Shown: positions 1-13,009, counted from the first letter of the stretch. The stretch is DNA of 64,000 bases from Arcuatula senhousia (GCA_963971305.1 OZ020313.1:57360203-57424202); one strand, 5' to 3'. Numbers and translations are program-made. The notes: generated by a model from the sequence alone, not told the origin.

Positions 1-2170
1 ACAGTTTTATTAAAAACTAGATGTTCCCATGAAATTAATATTTTTCAAGAATGAACATTTTTCGTTTTTAAGCAGTTTTTTTTTTCAAATACATATGGGT
101 TAAATCTATTGTATTTCGACAAAAAGCCATAAAATTCAGGATAACTCCAGTAACAATTAAAACCTCAGTTGACAGGAAATGGAATAGCGATGTTACACGA
201 CTGTCCCGGGGTATAATCACCCATAATATCTACAGCCTTTAGAAAATCCACCATTTTTTGTTTGTGACGTCATGAATGAAATGTCGTACAATTTTATTTC
301 AAAGGTGACATAATAATCAGTTATGGTCTGCAAAATGTCAAAAAAGGCTGTCATTAGAGAGGATGGCAATTATTGGGTTCATTTCAGTGAAATTGGATGA
401 TTCTATTGTTGTCGACGTGTTTTTCCAACTTTTTGTAATAGCTACATTAAATACTATTATATTACAGATGAAATGTAAATGGTTTTATTTATATCCTTTG
501 TGCAAATTTTACACCAAGAAACTACTCTCAAATAGCTGAACGAGCAAACATTACTTTGGATTGTCAAAAATGTAACTACCTTAAGATGAACTCAAGGGAA
601 AAAGCAGTTGTGCAAGATTTTTATAATTTAATTCGTTTCGACATTTTTTGTAGTAATAAAGTTATAGTTTAACGTTGCTATGGAAACATTTTGGTATATT
701 TAAGATTTAAGCTTCTAACGATTAAGAAGATATTTTATATCTTTTTCCTCACACTTAATACTTCCATAAATGTAATTCTCTATGTCATTCCTCAGTCTTT
801 CGAGATCCCTCGAGATTTATTGTTAAGTAAATCAGTCTTCCTTTTATCGTACTAGGAAAAATAATCAATCTACCCGGCTCTTTTGGGAGTTTAATATCAT
901 GGTAGATTCTGTTTAATCTAGAGAATCGCCAAATTCAATCTTTATCATCCGCACGCACTGCACGACTTCTGGTAAGATTCAGAGTTGTCATTTTTGTTTC
1001 TGTACATTTTAAAGATTTTTGAAGATTTTAACAATTGAAAATAAAACAAATTTCAAAATGTTTAATGAATAAAACCCACGTAAACTTATAAAATAAATAA
1101 AACCCATTATATTTAGGCGATGAGAAACAAGTACATAGGTCGCCAACATACTATTGGCTACCAACAATACATAAAAAGGTTGATTTGATGGTTTTCAGTC
1201 GGAACTATTTGGAACTGCTGTTCATACTAACACAACTTGTAGCGTATGAATACAAAATGAATCGATTTAAATTTCAAAGCCAAATAAAAAAATAACACTT
1301 TAAAAGATTAAAAGCCAAATAAAAATGTTTAGAATGTTTATTCTTGGAACCTTCGTGCATTAAACTTTTTATTATTCAATTTCATTAGATATTTATTATT
1401 CCATCAACATGTTCATACAGAGGTAGATTTGGAGATAAATTGGAACTATATATGTTTTACCTTCATAACTTATTCATTGAAAAGTCTAAAAATAAGTGAA
1501 ACACAACACAGATAACATAACTCTATCCCTAGACCAAGGTGTAAGTGACGTCAGCACCCAGACCGTTACCCGGATATTCCAGTACTTTCCGTCTCTGATT
1601 AGTAAAAAATGTACCGACCAGCGATGGCCGCATGTCATGGATGGATTATTCGGGTAACGTTAAAACGTTGTTATAGACCTGGATTAGGACGAGAATATAC
1701 TTGAGTTGGAAAAAAATACACGGCATGATAAAGTTATACCTTCAAGATAAGTTTGTCACATGTTCTTATATATGTTTGCCTACATGTAGCATCATTTTTT
1801 TATGCCAAACAGAAAACGGTTGCGAGGTCCAGTAGGATAGTGGCGAGATCAGACTATAAGTAATGGTTTGATTTTACAACCAGAGCCCGGTATACTAATA
1901 TTGTACAATATTGAACTGAAATGATCTGCGTATAACAACCAGAACAAGCGAGTTCTACTGATGCATTAATATGTCATGTATGTATAATTTGGATATAAAG
2001 CTGAACAGATCAGTATTGTGACGATGAAACATCAATTATAACGGAATAGTAATGTCATTAGCATTGATTCTGCACAACAAATAGTCATAAAGATCGCAAT
2101 AGTTTTCACGGTTCTCCATTACTTCTGACATTAAACAGCAGCAACAATAAAACAATGGAGAAATCAATTT
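1..2170. other. AT-rich non-coding stretch
   Basis: No convincing coding exon, RNA gene or repeat family was recognised. ORFs are short, lack domain similarity and have no coherent splice context. It could be intergenic or intronic. Confidence 0.5.
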
Positions 2171-2715
2171 ACATCTCAACCTTCGGTAGACCTTATAGAC
2201 CATGCACACTACAAGCAACGTTAGGTTTTACATCTAGACCTTCGGTAGGGACCTTATAGACCATGAAAACTACACCAAAGCAACACGAGGCTTTATATCT
2301 CAACCTTCGGTAGAATTTATAGACCATGGAAACTACACCAAAGCAACACGAGGCTTTATATCTCAACCTTCTGTAGACCTTATAGACCATAAAAACTACA
2401 CCAAAGCAACACGAGGCTTTATATCTCGACCTTCGGCAGACCTTATAGACCATGCACACTACAAGCAACATTAGGTTTTATATCTCGACCGTCGGTAGGG
2501 ACCTTATAGACCATGAAAACTACACTAAAGCAACACGAGGCTTTATATCTCAACCTTCGGTAGACCTTATAGACCATGAAAACTACACCAAAGCAACACG
2601 AGGCTTTATATCTCAACCTTCTGTAGACCTTATAGACCATGAAAACTACAAGCAACATTAGGTTTTATATCTCGACCTTCGGTTTGGACCTTATAGACCA
2701 TGCACACTACACTAA
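2171..2715. repeat. Minisatellite, 61-63 bp unit, two alternating subtypes
   Basis: About nine head-to-tail units begin with AGACCATG and contain the landmark CTTCGGTAGACC. A long unit (about 63 bp) carries CACCAAAGCAACACGAGG, while a short unit (about 61 bp) carries CTACAAGCAACRTTAGG plus an extra GGG near its end. The order is roughly S-L-L-L-S-L-L-S, which implies a higher-order period. Apparent ORFs on both strands (2193-2471, 2443-2658 minus; 2452-2661 plus) arise only because the unit has no stop in some frames. Confidence 0.9.
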
Positions 2716-2861
2716 AGAAACATTATTTCATAGTCGTGTCATTTCATTGCACGTTTATTCTGTACTTGAAATGTTTATGACAACAGCCCCAGGTCAGAAC
2801 TCTTTCGAAGAATTCATTCCTCCGATGAGTAACCACACTGTCAGCAACATTAGGGTTTAAT

Positions 2862-2930
2862 TCGTGCAGTGTCTCTAGTGAGTCTTAACGCGCGAGCAAA
2901 ATTTATTGCTTGTAAATTCCCTAAAATTTT
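2862..2930 (+). repeat. Decayed retrozyme (hammerhead) relic
   Basis: The stretch aligns with the ribozyme and 3' segment of the retrozymes at 41 and 49.8 kb: TGAGTCTT, then AACGCGCG, then AGCAAAATTTATTG. Stem II and the GAC-GAAA core are deleted, so it cannot be an active ribozyme. Confidence 0.55.
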
Positions 2931-4260
2931 GATTAATACCAGTACTAAGTTAGAACTATATTTCGACATTCATCCATCCGTTTTCTCTGTGTAACTTCTT
3001 TGTATTATTTGCTCTAAGACATTCTGAGATGGATTTTAAGACGCATTTTATTTGCTCTTTTAATTTTTAATTTCAATTAAAAACGTATTCAGGAGCATCA
3101 GGAACCCAAATGTTAAACTGGTGTGTGCATGAGTGCATTTTGAAGGAGGGGAAAAAATAAAACCACAAAAAAAGAACCATAGACATAAAGGGAAAAAAGT
3201 AAAAAGAAGGAAAATTTTAATATTATTGTCATCTTCATATATTGAATTGCAGACTTTTCATGTCTATCAATAAGGTCATACCTATATATAGTTTATCGTT
3301 TGAATATTTGAAAAGAATAAAAAGAAATTCATGACAATGACGTTTTTGAATATATATGACGTTCTTTTAAAGTTTTGACCATTGATATCCACCCCCAAGT
3401 CTAACAAAAGTATCGACTTTTACTGAAAGTTTTCTAGGTAAATTCCAATTCGACATCAATAGGCCTTTTTATGTTCAGCGTCTCTACCGGAAGTTTGTTG
3501 AATTGCATTGTGGGTATCAAATGACAATATTGTTCATCACTTAAATGATTCAATTGAAAAATCTAATAAAGTTTGCTAATGGAGAAAAATCTCTTATATT
3601 TATCGTCAAATCAATGAATTACATTAGTACAGAATCAACAATTAATTTTTCAATAGAAATTTAAACTAGTAGCGACGTTATCTCGGTACGATGCTAATCT
3701 CTGTGTACAGTGGTGCCATGTCGTAATCAAATTTCAGAAAGACTAAAGTTAATTATTGAAAATCAAATCTATATTGAACTGAGAATTAATTTGAATGTCA
3801 TACATGAAAGAAAAAACTAATAAAATAGGATGGCATCTCTTGTTTTGATACATTACGCACGGCTTGCACTGGAACAGCGATAGAAATCGTTACAGAAGTG
3901 GCTATATAAACATAGCCGTGGGTAACTATAAAGGTGCGGATTAAAATCAAGGCTGTGTGAATGATACTTGACGTGTTCATAATAGATAACGATTATTCTT
4001 TGGGTTAAAGTACGTAAAATGTAAAGTAGTACCTCACGTTGTTGTAACCGTGATTCATAAGAGAGTTTTTATTGTTTTAAACTTTAAAGCTATTTCAAGA
4101 TATTATGTCTATATGAGTTTTTACTTTCTATTAATAATTGACCGCTTTTAATTGCGTATATCTTACATTTTTCGACTTTTTTCTATAGAAAATAGAGGTA
4201 AAAATGCAGCCTAAAAACAGAGCTGGAAGAGTATTTTTATTTTTAGAAAACATAGGCGTA
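2931..4260. other. Non-coding, nothing recognised
   Basis: AT-rich sequence with only short ORFs. No splice-bounded exon, RNA or repeat family was recognised. Confidence 0.4.
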
Positions 4261-4295
4261 GCAACCCCAAAAATAATGGTACGGTTTGACAAATA

Positions 4296-4376
4296 GGGAC
4301 ACGAAGTGTCCCTTCCACCCCGCTTTGCGGGGTGGTGTTTTCGGCAGGGGGTCTGGGGGCCGCAGAAGGCCCCCAG
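4296..4376. repeat. Cluster of three perfect GC-rich hairpins
   Basis: Three consecutive perfect inverted repeats occur in 81 bp of an otherwise AT-rich region: GGGACAC-gaa-GTGTCCC (4296-4312), CCACCCCGC-ttt-GCGGGGTGG (4315-4335) and CTGGGGGCC-gcagaa-GGCCCCCAG (4353-4376). A weaker ATGCA/TGCAT pair follows near 4395-4410. Such clusters can mark transposon ends or a structured RNA. No flanking duplication was identified. Confidence 0.75.
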
Positions 4377-4634
4377 AAGCTCTGAGGGTAAATCATGCAA
4401 AATCCTGCATCCTGGGCGTTTCCTGGCACTAAAACTGATTGAATAAAAGTGTCAATTTTTATACCAGACCAGTAAAAAACGGGCACATTTTTTTTAATAT
4501 GAACTGCTTTTTTTTCGAAGCATCAGTTTATAGGTTGATATCATTGATTCGGTTTTAGGCGAAAGAACGAAAAGAGTAGAAGATAAATACAAGTTATAAA
4601 AAAAAACAACATAGTATCTTTGTCCACTACAATC

Positions 4635-4795
4635 ATATAGACGATAATGAGATGTGGAATAAGTGTACGCGACACAACCTACATAAAGATACGGCAATTT
4701 TAAAAATCACAATGGAAAACAGCCTGCAGTTATCAACATGACCAGAAGTCGCTGCTCGAGATCGCCGACTTGCAATGGCTCAAGACCAAAAATAC
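4635..4795 (+). mobile_element. SINE-like repeat, 5' part (copy 1)
   Basis: It starts AATGAGATGTGGAATAAGTG, followed by TACGCGACACAACCTAC, the same block found at 31325 and, reversed, at 16.2 and 48.7 kb. It continues through CACAATGGAAAACAGCC and the GTCGCTGCTCG block, then diverges. The poly(A)-like tail seen at 31.5 kb is absent. Confidence 0.7.
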
Positions 4796-5209
4796 AATAC
4801 ATGAGTTTCAATCCCAATCCCCAAATTATCAACGAAAGACCCATTTCTGGACATAGAACAACGAGCATATTTTATATTTAAAATCATCCAAACCCACCCA
4901 AAATCTATATAGCTCATTTGATCGGTCTACCAATTTCAATTCTTCACTGTAGTCAATACCCTTTACACATTTAAGAAGGATTTTGTAAATTTATATCAAA
5001 GTCTTTCTAATCAAATCGATCTGTAATTGCCATTACAATGTGGTCCACTGCTTCAAAGTACTTCTGCCGGAAATAATATAGTTACTATAGTTGCTATTTT
5101 ATATCGAGAATTATTTTTTTTTAAAGATTTATATTGAAAGTTTTAAAAATTATAAAGAGTATAATAATGAAATTCTATCATTTTTATTTTTATTTTCCCC
5201 AAAAAACTG

Positions 5210-5290
5210 GTGCGGTTTGCCGTACCGGCGATATAAAGTGGTACGGTCGGAACCGTACCGGCCGTACCGCTTGCTACGGCAGTGGAAAAG
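5210..5290. repeat. GTAC-rich overlapping inverted repeats
   Basis: Overlapping palindromes built on GTACCGG/CCGTAC occur here, including GTACGGT-cgga-ACCGTAC. They lie directly upstream of the 163-bp tandem core repeats, suggesting one end of the same element. Confidence 0.5.
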
Positions 5291-5340
5291 GACCTTATGT
5301 ACATGTAAATATAACCGAATCATGTCTGAAGCAACAAAGT

Positions 5341-5625
5341 AATGATGGAAACAAGTAAAATATTTGAATTTTTTGCCCCTTTTGGGCCCCCAATTTCGAA
5401 ACAAAACAAAGGGGCCCCCCAAAATCAATCCCATTCATCCTTGTATGGTAAGGAACATCACTGTCAAATTTCATAGCAATCGGATAACTAGAACTAAAGT
5501 TATTGTGGAAACAAACAAAAAAGTAGTATTTTGGCCCTTTTTTGGCCCCTAATTTCTAAACGAAAAATGGGGGGACCCCCAAAATCAAATTGACTTTGAT
5601 GCAGTCAATACATTGTAAGAATCGA
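5341..5625. repeat. Two tandem copies of a ~163-bp core repeat
   Basis: The order GTGGAAACAA, TTTTGGCCC, a run of C or G, then CCCCAAAATCAA is seen twice about 163 bp apart. Tandem ~160-bp cores are characteristic of molluscan pearl/Helentron-associated non-autonomous elements; the assignment is by resemblance only. The ORFs at 5150-5552 fall on this repeat. Confidence 0.55.
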
Positions 5626-5707
5626 ATAAACCCAAAGGTCATCCATTTATTTTCTTAGCTTTGCAGGTTTCCATCAGAAGAAATAACAACTTTACCCTGA
5701 CAAAAAT

Positions 5708-6030
5708 CTTCTTCACATCCCCTGCTGAGATGTTGGTTTGTCATAGGGTTTTGTTTTGTCTTCCTTTACCGGATTTGACATTCTGAATTGGAAATAGCAG
5801 GCAGGAACCGCTTACTCCTTCCGGAGCAGCTGAGTTTACTGTCATTACGACTAGAGTTCGTGTTGTTAATTTAAAATATTTAGTACAGTAGTTTTAGTGT
5901 TTCAGTGTTTTATATGTTGTCTGTTTTTCGTCCTGTCCATGTTTGTGTGTACTGTGGTATCGTGTCTGCCCATTGGGGCTTTGACATTCAGATTCTCCAA
6001 AGGTACCTCTACTTCCTCAAAACCTCAATT
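5708..6030 (+). mobile_element. PLE1 3' untranslated relic
   Basis: It begins at GATGTTGGTTTGTCATAGGG (last codons and stop of the PLE1 ORF) and runs through AGCAGGCAGGAACCGCTTAC, TGTTGTCTGTTTTT and GGTACCTCTACTTCC. It matches the 3' regions of the copies ending at 12.9 and 63.55 kb. The reverse transcriptase body is absent, an extreme 5' truncation. Confidence 0.8.
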
Positions 6031-7780
6031 TCTTAATTTATGTAATATTTGTAGAAATAAAACTTTTTAAATGAAGGAAATGTATGACTTTGATGGAATT
6101 AATGTATAGAAAGTATTTTTTTTTCAAATTATACACGTTTTTATTATATGACAGGTTTTCGGGTATAATTTTACTATTATTGTGCAAATTTCTTTCACCT
6201 TTAAGGCATTCTTAATGTTAGTAAAAATCTGCATAACCTATTTTAATTAGTATTCATATCAAAAAGAGCACCAATGTCTGCTTTGAATAAAAACAAAAGA
6301 CAATTTACAGCCGTATTAAACGTCTTTCTGTCATGACCAGTTTTTATATGTTGAATCTTGCGCAAGCAGATATTGAGAAAGAAGAAATGACCATCGGCTA
6401 TAGCTGAATATGACAGGGATTTAATTAAATAAGGATTTCTTTGTTTAAATTGATATGAACTATCATCTCGATGCTGAATTAATCTACGTGCTTCAACTCT
6501 AAATCAGAGATTACTTTCTCTTGTTATCAGAAGATCCTCTTCCTAAAAGTCTCTTACTTAAAACGCAAGGATGATATTGATAGTCCTTAGGTCGCCATCT
6601 TTATCTGAGTCAATCAGAAGTTTGTAGTCTTAGTGGCGGGCTGCAAAAGCCTAACCCCTTGGTTCGCTAGGTCGATTTTAAATGTTAATATGTCGATTTT
6701 TTTATAAATATGATTTTACTTTAGTCGAAGGTTGCTTTTTAATAAATTTATAAGCCAAGTCGTGTTATTTAACCTAAAGAAGACCGTAATTTCAACGTAA
6801 AAGGCATGTAGGTTGAGATTTTTTTTTTTTAAATATGAATTTTCAAGCCAAGTCGTTTTTTAACCTTAAGAATGTCGAAAGACAATAGGTCGCGGGTAGT
6901 TTTTGAACCTGATTGAATCCTCTGTGATATTTGTAAGGTAAATCTTGCACCGACTAACATTATCTGTATAGCATTGTAACATTTCCATCAATAGAATATA
7001 AAAGTTTCAGGGCGCATTAAAAGTTAATGAAATATAAATGAAATGTTAGCGTCAAGGGGATTGATCAGAGCAGAGCAATGGAATGAAATCTTGTAGTACA
7101 TTAATAACCAAGATGAAGACAGTGTTATTGAATCCATCAGCTGTGATGAGCAAAAACAGTCATTAGTCCAAATTTCCAATCATTTTACATTCATGGTGTC
7201 AAATATAACGTTAGTTCAATTGTTCAGACGTTTTATTTCAAAGTCCAATGCTTTGCAATGTTTTCCCCAGAATCAATTTTATGGTTGGATTTTCAATTTT
7301 GTAATAGAAAGATTAAAGTAAAAAAGAGTAATAGAGTGAACATAAAACAGATAGAAATGTCAAAACGAATGCAATAGTTGTGACATCAAAGTTAAAAGCA
7401 TGCCATTACATGTTTTTCGTAAGCTTTTGAAGATTGGAAAACATTGAATATCATGGAATAAATTATTACCAATTAATAGTTAAAAAAGCTTTGAAAATTG
7501 CAATTTCAAAACACCTCAATGTCACTTTGGGATGTGGAACGGCAATAATAGCACTATAATTTTACAAAATGTATTAAAAATATCCATTTTTTATTTTGTT
7601 CCATGTATATTTAATCCATGATTCTATCTTTGTCGATAAAATCTCAAGATAGACGAAATGATGTAAAGAAGAGAGTTTTGAACTCTGAATTTAAGTTTGT
7701 CGTGATTTCAGATGGCATAGACTGAAAGAGTGTCGTGAAGTATAAAATTGTTACACCGTACACAATTTAACAAACCCTAA
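6031..7780. other. Non-coding, nothing recognised
   Basis: AT-rich sequence with no ORF worth reporting and no repeat family recognised. Confidence 0.4.
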
Positions 7781-7784
7781 CAAT

Positions 7785-8946
7785 ATTATTGTCAACACAA
7801 CACTGGGTGTGTTTGACAAGCAGGACTACATTTTCATTCCCTAGCCTTTTTATTGTCAACACGACACTGGGTGTGTTTGACAAGCAGGACTGCATTTTCC
7901 TTCCCTGACCTTATTATTGTCAACACTACACTGGGTGTGTTTGACAAGCAGGACTGCATCTTCCTTCCCTAACCTTATTATTGTCAACATGACACTAGGT
8001 GTGTTTGACAAGCAGGACTGCATTTTCCTTCCCTAACCTTATTATTGTCAACATGACACTGGGTGTGTTTGACAAGCAGGACTGCATCTTCATTCCCTAA
8101 CCTTATTATTGTCAACATGACACTAGGTGTGTTTGACAAGCAGGACTACATCTTCCTTCCCTAACCTTATTATTGTCAACATGACACTTGGTGTGTTTGA
8201 CAAGCATGACTGCATTTTCCTTCCCTAACCTTATTATTGTCAACACTACACTGGGTGTGTTTGACAAGCAGGACTGCATCTTCATTCCCTAACCTTATTA
8301 TTGTCAACACTACACTGGGTGTGTTTGACAAGCAGGACTGCATCATCCTGCCCTAACCTTGTTATTGTCAACATGACACTGGGTGTTTTTAACAAGCAGG
8401 ACTGCATCTCCTTATTATTGTCAACATTACACTGGGTGTGTTTGACAAGCAGGACTACATCTACCTACCCTAACCTTATTATTGTCAACACAACACTGGG
8501 TGTGTTTGACAAGCAGGACTACATCTACCCACCCTAACCTTATTATTGTCAACACAACACTGGGTGTTTTTAACAAGCAGGACTGCATCTCCTTATTATT
8601 GTCAACATTACACTGGGTGTGTTTGACAAGCAGGACTGCATCTTCATTCCTTAACCTTATTATTGTCAACACAACACTGGGTGTGTTTGACAAGCAGGAC
8701 TGCATCTTCATTCCCTAACCTTATTATTGTCAACACTACACTGGGTGTGTTTGATAAGCAGGACTGCATCTTCCTTCCCTAACCTTATTATTGTCAACAT
8801 GACACTAGGTGTGTTTGACAAGCAGGACTGCATCTTACTTCCCTAACCTTATTATTGTCAACACAACACTGGGTGTGTTTGACAAGCAGAACTGCATCTT
8901 CCTACCCTAACCTTATTATTGTCAACATGACACTGGGTGTGTTTGA
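7785..8946. repeat. 64-bp minisatellite, 19 units
   Basis: The landmark TTATTATTGTCAACA recurs every 64 bp, followed by CTGGGTGTGTTTGACAAGC and AGGACTGCATC. Landmark CAAC positions run 7793, 7857, 7921, 7985 and onward to 8923. Two units are about 53 bp, starting near 8369 and 8550; both carry TTTTTAACAAGCAGG and a shortened end, so a ~181-bp block was probably duplicated. The array ends with a truncated unit. ORFs at 8301-8718 are repeat artefacts. Confidence 0.95.
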
Positions 8947-9047
8947 TAGGACTTCATCTTCATTCTCACTTATTTTAATACCAGTTTGGGTAACCAGCTG
9001 TTTTTAAGAATTAAATATATGTAAAATGTTAATAGACAATAAACATA

Positions 9048-9061
9048 TTGGGGGGGGGGGG
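9048..9061. repeat. Poly(G) tract
   Basis: A run of about a dozen or more G residues lies just beyond the 64-bp minisatellite. No other feature attaches to it. Confidence 0.8.
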
Positions 9062-9091
9062 TTTACTTTGATATAATACATTATCGCTGAA

Positions 9092-9439
9092 TTGTTAACA
9101 ACATTAATTACCACCAGGAGTGATAATTTTTTAATTTTCCAAAATATGCCAAGAAATTCCCCAAATCAACGCCGTTCAAGACGCGATAATAGATGTGACG
9201 TTAATCCACTGTCTCATCATCGTGATGTTGCTCTTTATTATTCACGTTTTATATTGTATTTTACTGCTTTGTTTAGTTTGTTCTCGTTGTTTTTTAAATA
9301 CTTATTTTGCTTCAAAATCTCCACGTTTAGCCACGGCTATATAGGTGCAATCATGAGCCTTTCAGTTACTGACCAATTAAAGCTAGCTGATGGCCTCATC
9401 ACTTATCAGCTCAAATATCAATGCACGGTCGAAATATAA
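9092..9439 (+). other. Unassigned 115-codon ORF, doubtful
   Basis: An open frame of 115 codons has an internal Met before a basic stretch (RRSRRD) and a central hydrophobic run rich in F and L. It resembles no family I recognise, has no visible splice context, and lies in AT-rich DNA where an ORF of this length may occur by chance. Confidence 0.15.
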
Positions 9440-11400
9440 TAAATCTTTTTTAAAAGGTTTTATGTTTTCGTCGATTTACCAGAATTCAAATATACAATTA
9501 TATCTATAATTATATTGTAACCATAAACAAGCATTAAATTTGGAAAATTATCCCGGCTATCAGTACTTTTAGTACTTGGATTTATATCTTATGTTACTCC
9601 GTTTGAGAGGATGTTTTTAACTTAACGAGACAATTGCTTTGCGGAATAATAAAGCTTCAAGCTGTTTTCCATGCTTTTGACACACTTTGTTTCTAATATC
9701 TGAAGGTGTTTGAGTTAGAAAATATGTAAGGGTTACAGTCTCTTTAAGTTTATATCGAATAGTTGAAAATTATGCTACGTACACGAAGTGTTTCATGTAT
9801 GTTACAGGTCCCTCCCTTTTGTGTAGTTTTTTTTTAATTTGTTCAACTGAAATGTATGCTGACTTTGATGTTTACAAACCTGTTAAGAGGAGAGTGGATT
9901 AGCGTATAGAAGGAAAAAACCATAAAAGCTTCTGATGCATTGGAAACCCAACCAAAATGTATGGAATAATTTCATAAATCAATTTACTCTGTGAATTATC
10001 TTATCTCTTTAATGATTCTTTAAGTACCATTTAATTAATATATGTTTACACCATCATAGCAGAATTAATTTCTTCTCCTTTAATGGAGGTCGATGTAATG
10101 AAATGATGTAGCTAGGGTCTGGGGATTGGTTAAGCTTGGTAAAGTGTTAACTTAATTACTCTTCCAAAATTATTTTCATGTTCACTAGAGCTCAGAAGAA
10201 GTTCACGGACACAGATGTGCTATAATGAGAAAGTCTTATCAAGATGAACGAGAGCTATAAGAAGTTTGTAATATCAATATGAAAAGTCGGAATATCTTTG
10301 TTTTTTTTATGTACATGATATTTGCCAGTATATGTTCAAAGGGCTAGATAAAACGTTCGCCTAGCTATTTTGTAACAATCTAATTTCATATTTTGCTTTA
10401 ATGACAATTTAGGGCTCATTTTCAAAGGTTTTGGGGTGTTGATCGTTGATTTATTTTGAAGATTTATTTGTCTGGTGGTAAAGCATGGGGGTCCGAAACC
10501 AGCAGAGTTTATAAGGATCTCTTTGTGGTAAATGGTCAACAATAGCTTTCAAATGCTTTTCTTTGGCGTTGATTGCTGTTTTTTTTGGTAGCTCACATTG
10601 GGATTTCTCTGTTTGAAGGTGGTAAAATGTTTTTAAGCATATGTGAATTCAATACCAGAGTTTTTATGAGTACATATGCCTTTCTTTGTGCTTCGATAAA
10701 GACGTTCAATTGTGTACTCAAAGAAAATATTCCTTTTCTTACTTTAAATTGGTAAAATCAGTACATATACTTAAATATTAATAGTCGGATTTTTTTACGT
10801 GTGTTTAACTATAAATTCGCCTGGTATTAAATAATTTGACAATTTTTATCCTGTGCTATTGGAGAATGAATGTTTTTTTTTATAAGCTTAATCATTAGAG
10901 TGTACTAAGCTAAGACCACGATTTAACGCCAAGACATCTGAAGGAGCTGAAGTCGCAGACACCATTACTTTCTGTTTATAAAATATTAAAGACATTTTAG
11001 TGCTTAATTATATAAAATCAAGTCAATATAACCAAATTCTGGGTCTCTGATACAAATATCCCTCTGTCCATTAAGGGAAGCAGCGTATCCTGGCGGTTGA
11101 GACTGCCTTAATGGACTATCTTAAATTATCAGGTAATTTGGTGAGTTTTTATAGAGACATCACTATGCAAATGTGAACTTCTTCAATTATGATTTCCGCA
11201 ATCCAGAACGACATCAAACAAGTCTTCATCTATATAAAGCGTCTTCTCCTGGTACAGAGATAGGACAAGATATAGTGGCAAATCCTGAGTCATAAAAAAT
11301 TAATTACATTTGTACTATGTTAAAAAATGGTTAACACTTCAGTACATAGATGACACAGCTTATAATCAACTTGGCAAATGTATACCGATATATGGTCCCT
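9440..11400. other. Non-coding, nothing recognised
   Basis: AT-rich sequence. The ORFs at 10336-10542, 10573-10755 and the start of 11310-11579 show no domain similarity. Confidence 0.4.
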
Positions 11401-11405
11401 GCGGT

Positions 11406-12893
11406 TATTTTAAAAAGTCCACAAATCTGTCATTTCCTCCTTCGGCCTTTCTGTTGGTGGCAGTAATGATGACATTTCATCCCTGTATTGGATTCCAAAA
11501 TTACATAAAAATCCATACAAACAGCGCTTCATTGCAGGGTCATCCAAATGTACAACTAAACCTCTTTCAGTTTTGTTGACTTCAATACTTACGGCAGTAA
11601 AATCCGGCCTCCAGAAATATTACGATTGTTGTTATTCTAGAAATGGTGTCAATCAAATGTGGATCCTGAAGAATTCGAAAGAACTGATGGAGATTCTTAA
11701 CTCTAAATCAGTTTCATCTTGTAACAGCATCAAAACATTCGATTTCTCCACACTTTACACTTCTATTCCACATGAACAACTGAAATCGCGATTGGCAAAG
11801 CTGATTAAACGCAGCTTTTTCAAAAAGAATGGAAAACGCAGGTACAAATTTCTTGTAGTCGATTATACCAAGACTTACTTTGTCATCAATGAGTACAAGA
11901 AAAAGAACAAATTTACATAAGACCAAATAATCGACATGCTCAACTTTCTTATTGACAACATATTTGTTCAGTTTGGTGGACGTGTTTTTCAGCAAACAAT
12001 AGGGATTCCAATGGGCACTAATTGTGCACCTTTGCTTGCTGATTTGTTTCTTCATTCATATGAAGCAGACTTCTTGCAATCTCTTCTAGACAAAAAGACC
12101 GTAGACTAGCTCTCTCTTTCAACCTCACGTTCCGTTATATTGATGATGTCCTTTCACTAAACAATTCTCGATTTGGTGACTTTCTCCATCTCATATATCC
12201 ACAGGAGCTTGAGATAAAGAACACAACGGATTCTAGGAGGTCTGCTTCATATTTAGATCTACATCTCGAAATTGACTCTCAAGGAAGACTTTCAACAAGG
12301 CTCTATGACAAACGTGATGACTTCAACTTTCCAATCGTCAACTTCCCCTTCTTGTGTAGCAATATTCCGTCAGCTCCAGCTTATGGAGTTTACGTATCTG
12401 AATTGATTCGTTACTCCAGAGCGTGCGGGACTTACATCGATTTCCTTGGCAGAGCGACACGTCTGACGCAAAAATTGCTCACACAGGGTTATGTTGCTCC
12501 TCGGTTGCTGTCTTCACTCAAGAAATTTTACGGAAGACGTCATGCACTTATAGACAAATATGGGATTTCGATCTCTCAGATGAGTGCAGATGTTGGTTTG
12601 TCATAGGGTGTTGTTTTGTCTTCCTTTACTGGATTTGACACGCTGAATGGACTATTGGCAACGCGACGGGTGTGCTATAGCAAGCAGGAACTGCTTACTC
12701 TTCCGGAGCACCTGAGTTCACTCTTGTTTCGACTGGAGTTCGCGTTGTTGATTGATATTCAGTTGTTTTGTGTTTCCATGTTTTACGTGTTGTCTGTTTT
12801 TGTCCCGTTCTTGTTTGTGTTTACTGGTTTAGTCTCTGCCCTTTCGGACTTTTGACATTCGGATACCCCATTGGTACCTCTGCTTCTTTCGTA
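11406..12893 (+). mobile_element. PLE1 copy A, reverse transcriptase pseudogene plus 3' UTR
   Basis: The reverse transcriptase of a Penelope-like element is readable in order: LYWIPKLHK (about 11488), FIAGSSKCTTKPLS, FDFSTLYTSIP (about 11738), GIPMGTNCAPLLADLFL (about 12002), RYIDDVLSLNN (about 12134), YDKRDDFNFPIVNFP and the C-terminal YGVYVSELIRYSRACG thumb, ending SISQMSADVGLS at 12606. The fingers region upstream is truncated. Three breaks occur: an early frame change, an in-frame TAA at 11918, and loss of one A in the A-run at 12092-12096. No GIY-YIG endonuclease is visible. The 3' UTR runs to TTGGTACCTCTGCTTCTT near 12890. It is closest to copy E. Confidence 0.9.
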
Positions 12894-13009
12894 ACACAGC
12901 AGAATGATGGGCACGTTAATACTATTTCCTATTAATTTATGCTAGTAATCAAAAGGTGATCTAACACTATAGAACTAACTTACTAACACTCACAACAACT
13001 AAACCGCGC

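Noticed and set aside
2193..2661. Repetitive ORFs on both strands
   Set aside because: They are translations of the 61-63 bp minisatellite.
4131..4486. Two overlapping minus-strand ORFs rich in P and R
   Set aside because: They are read through the GC-rich hairpin cluster; no domain and no start context.
8301..8718. Overlapping ORFs on both strands
   Set aside because: They are translations of the 64-bp minisatellite.
7785..8946. Regular array considered as a CRISPR
   Set aside because: Units are head-to-tail minisatellite repeats with no unique spacers, in a eukaryotic genome.
12606..12895. Search for a hammerhead in the PLE1 and PLE2 3' UTRs
   Set aside because: Some Penelope elements carry hammerheads, but no CTGATGA ... 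GAAA core was found in these UTRs.
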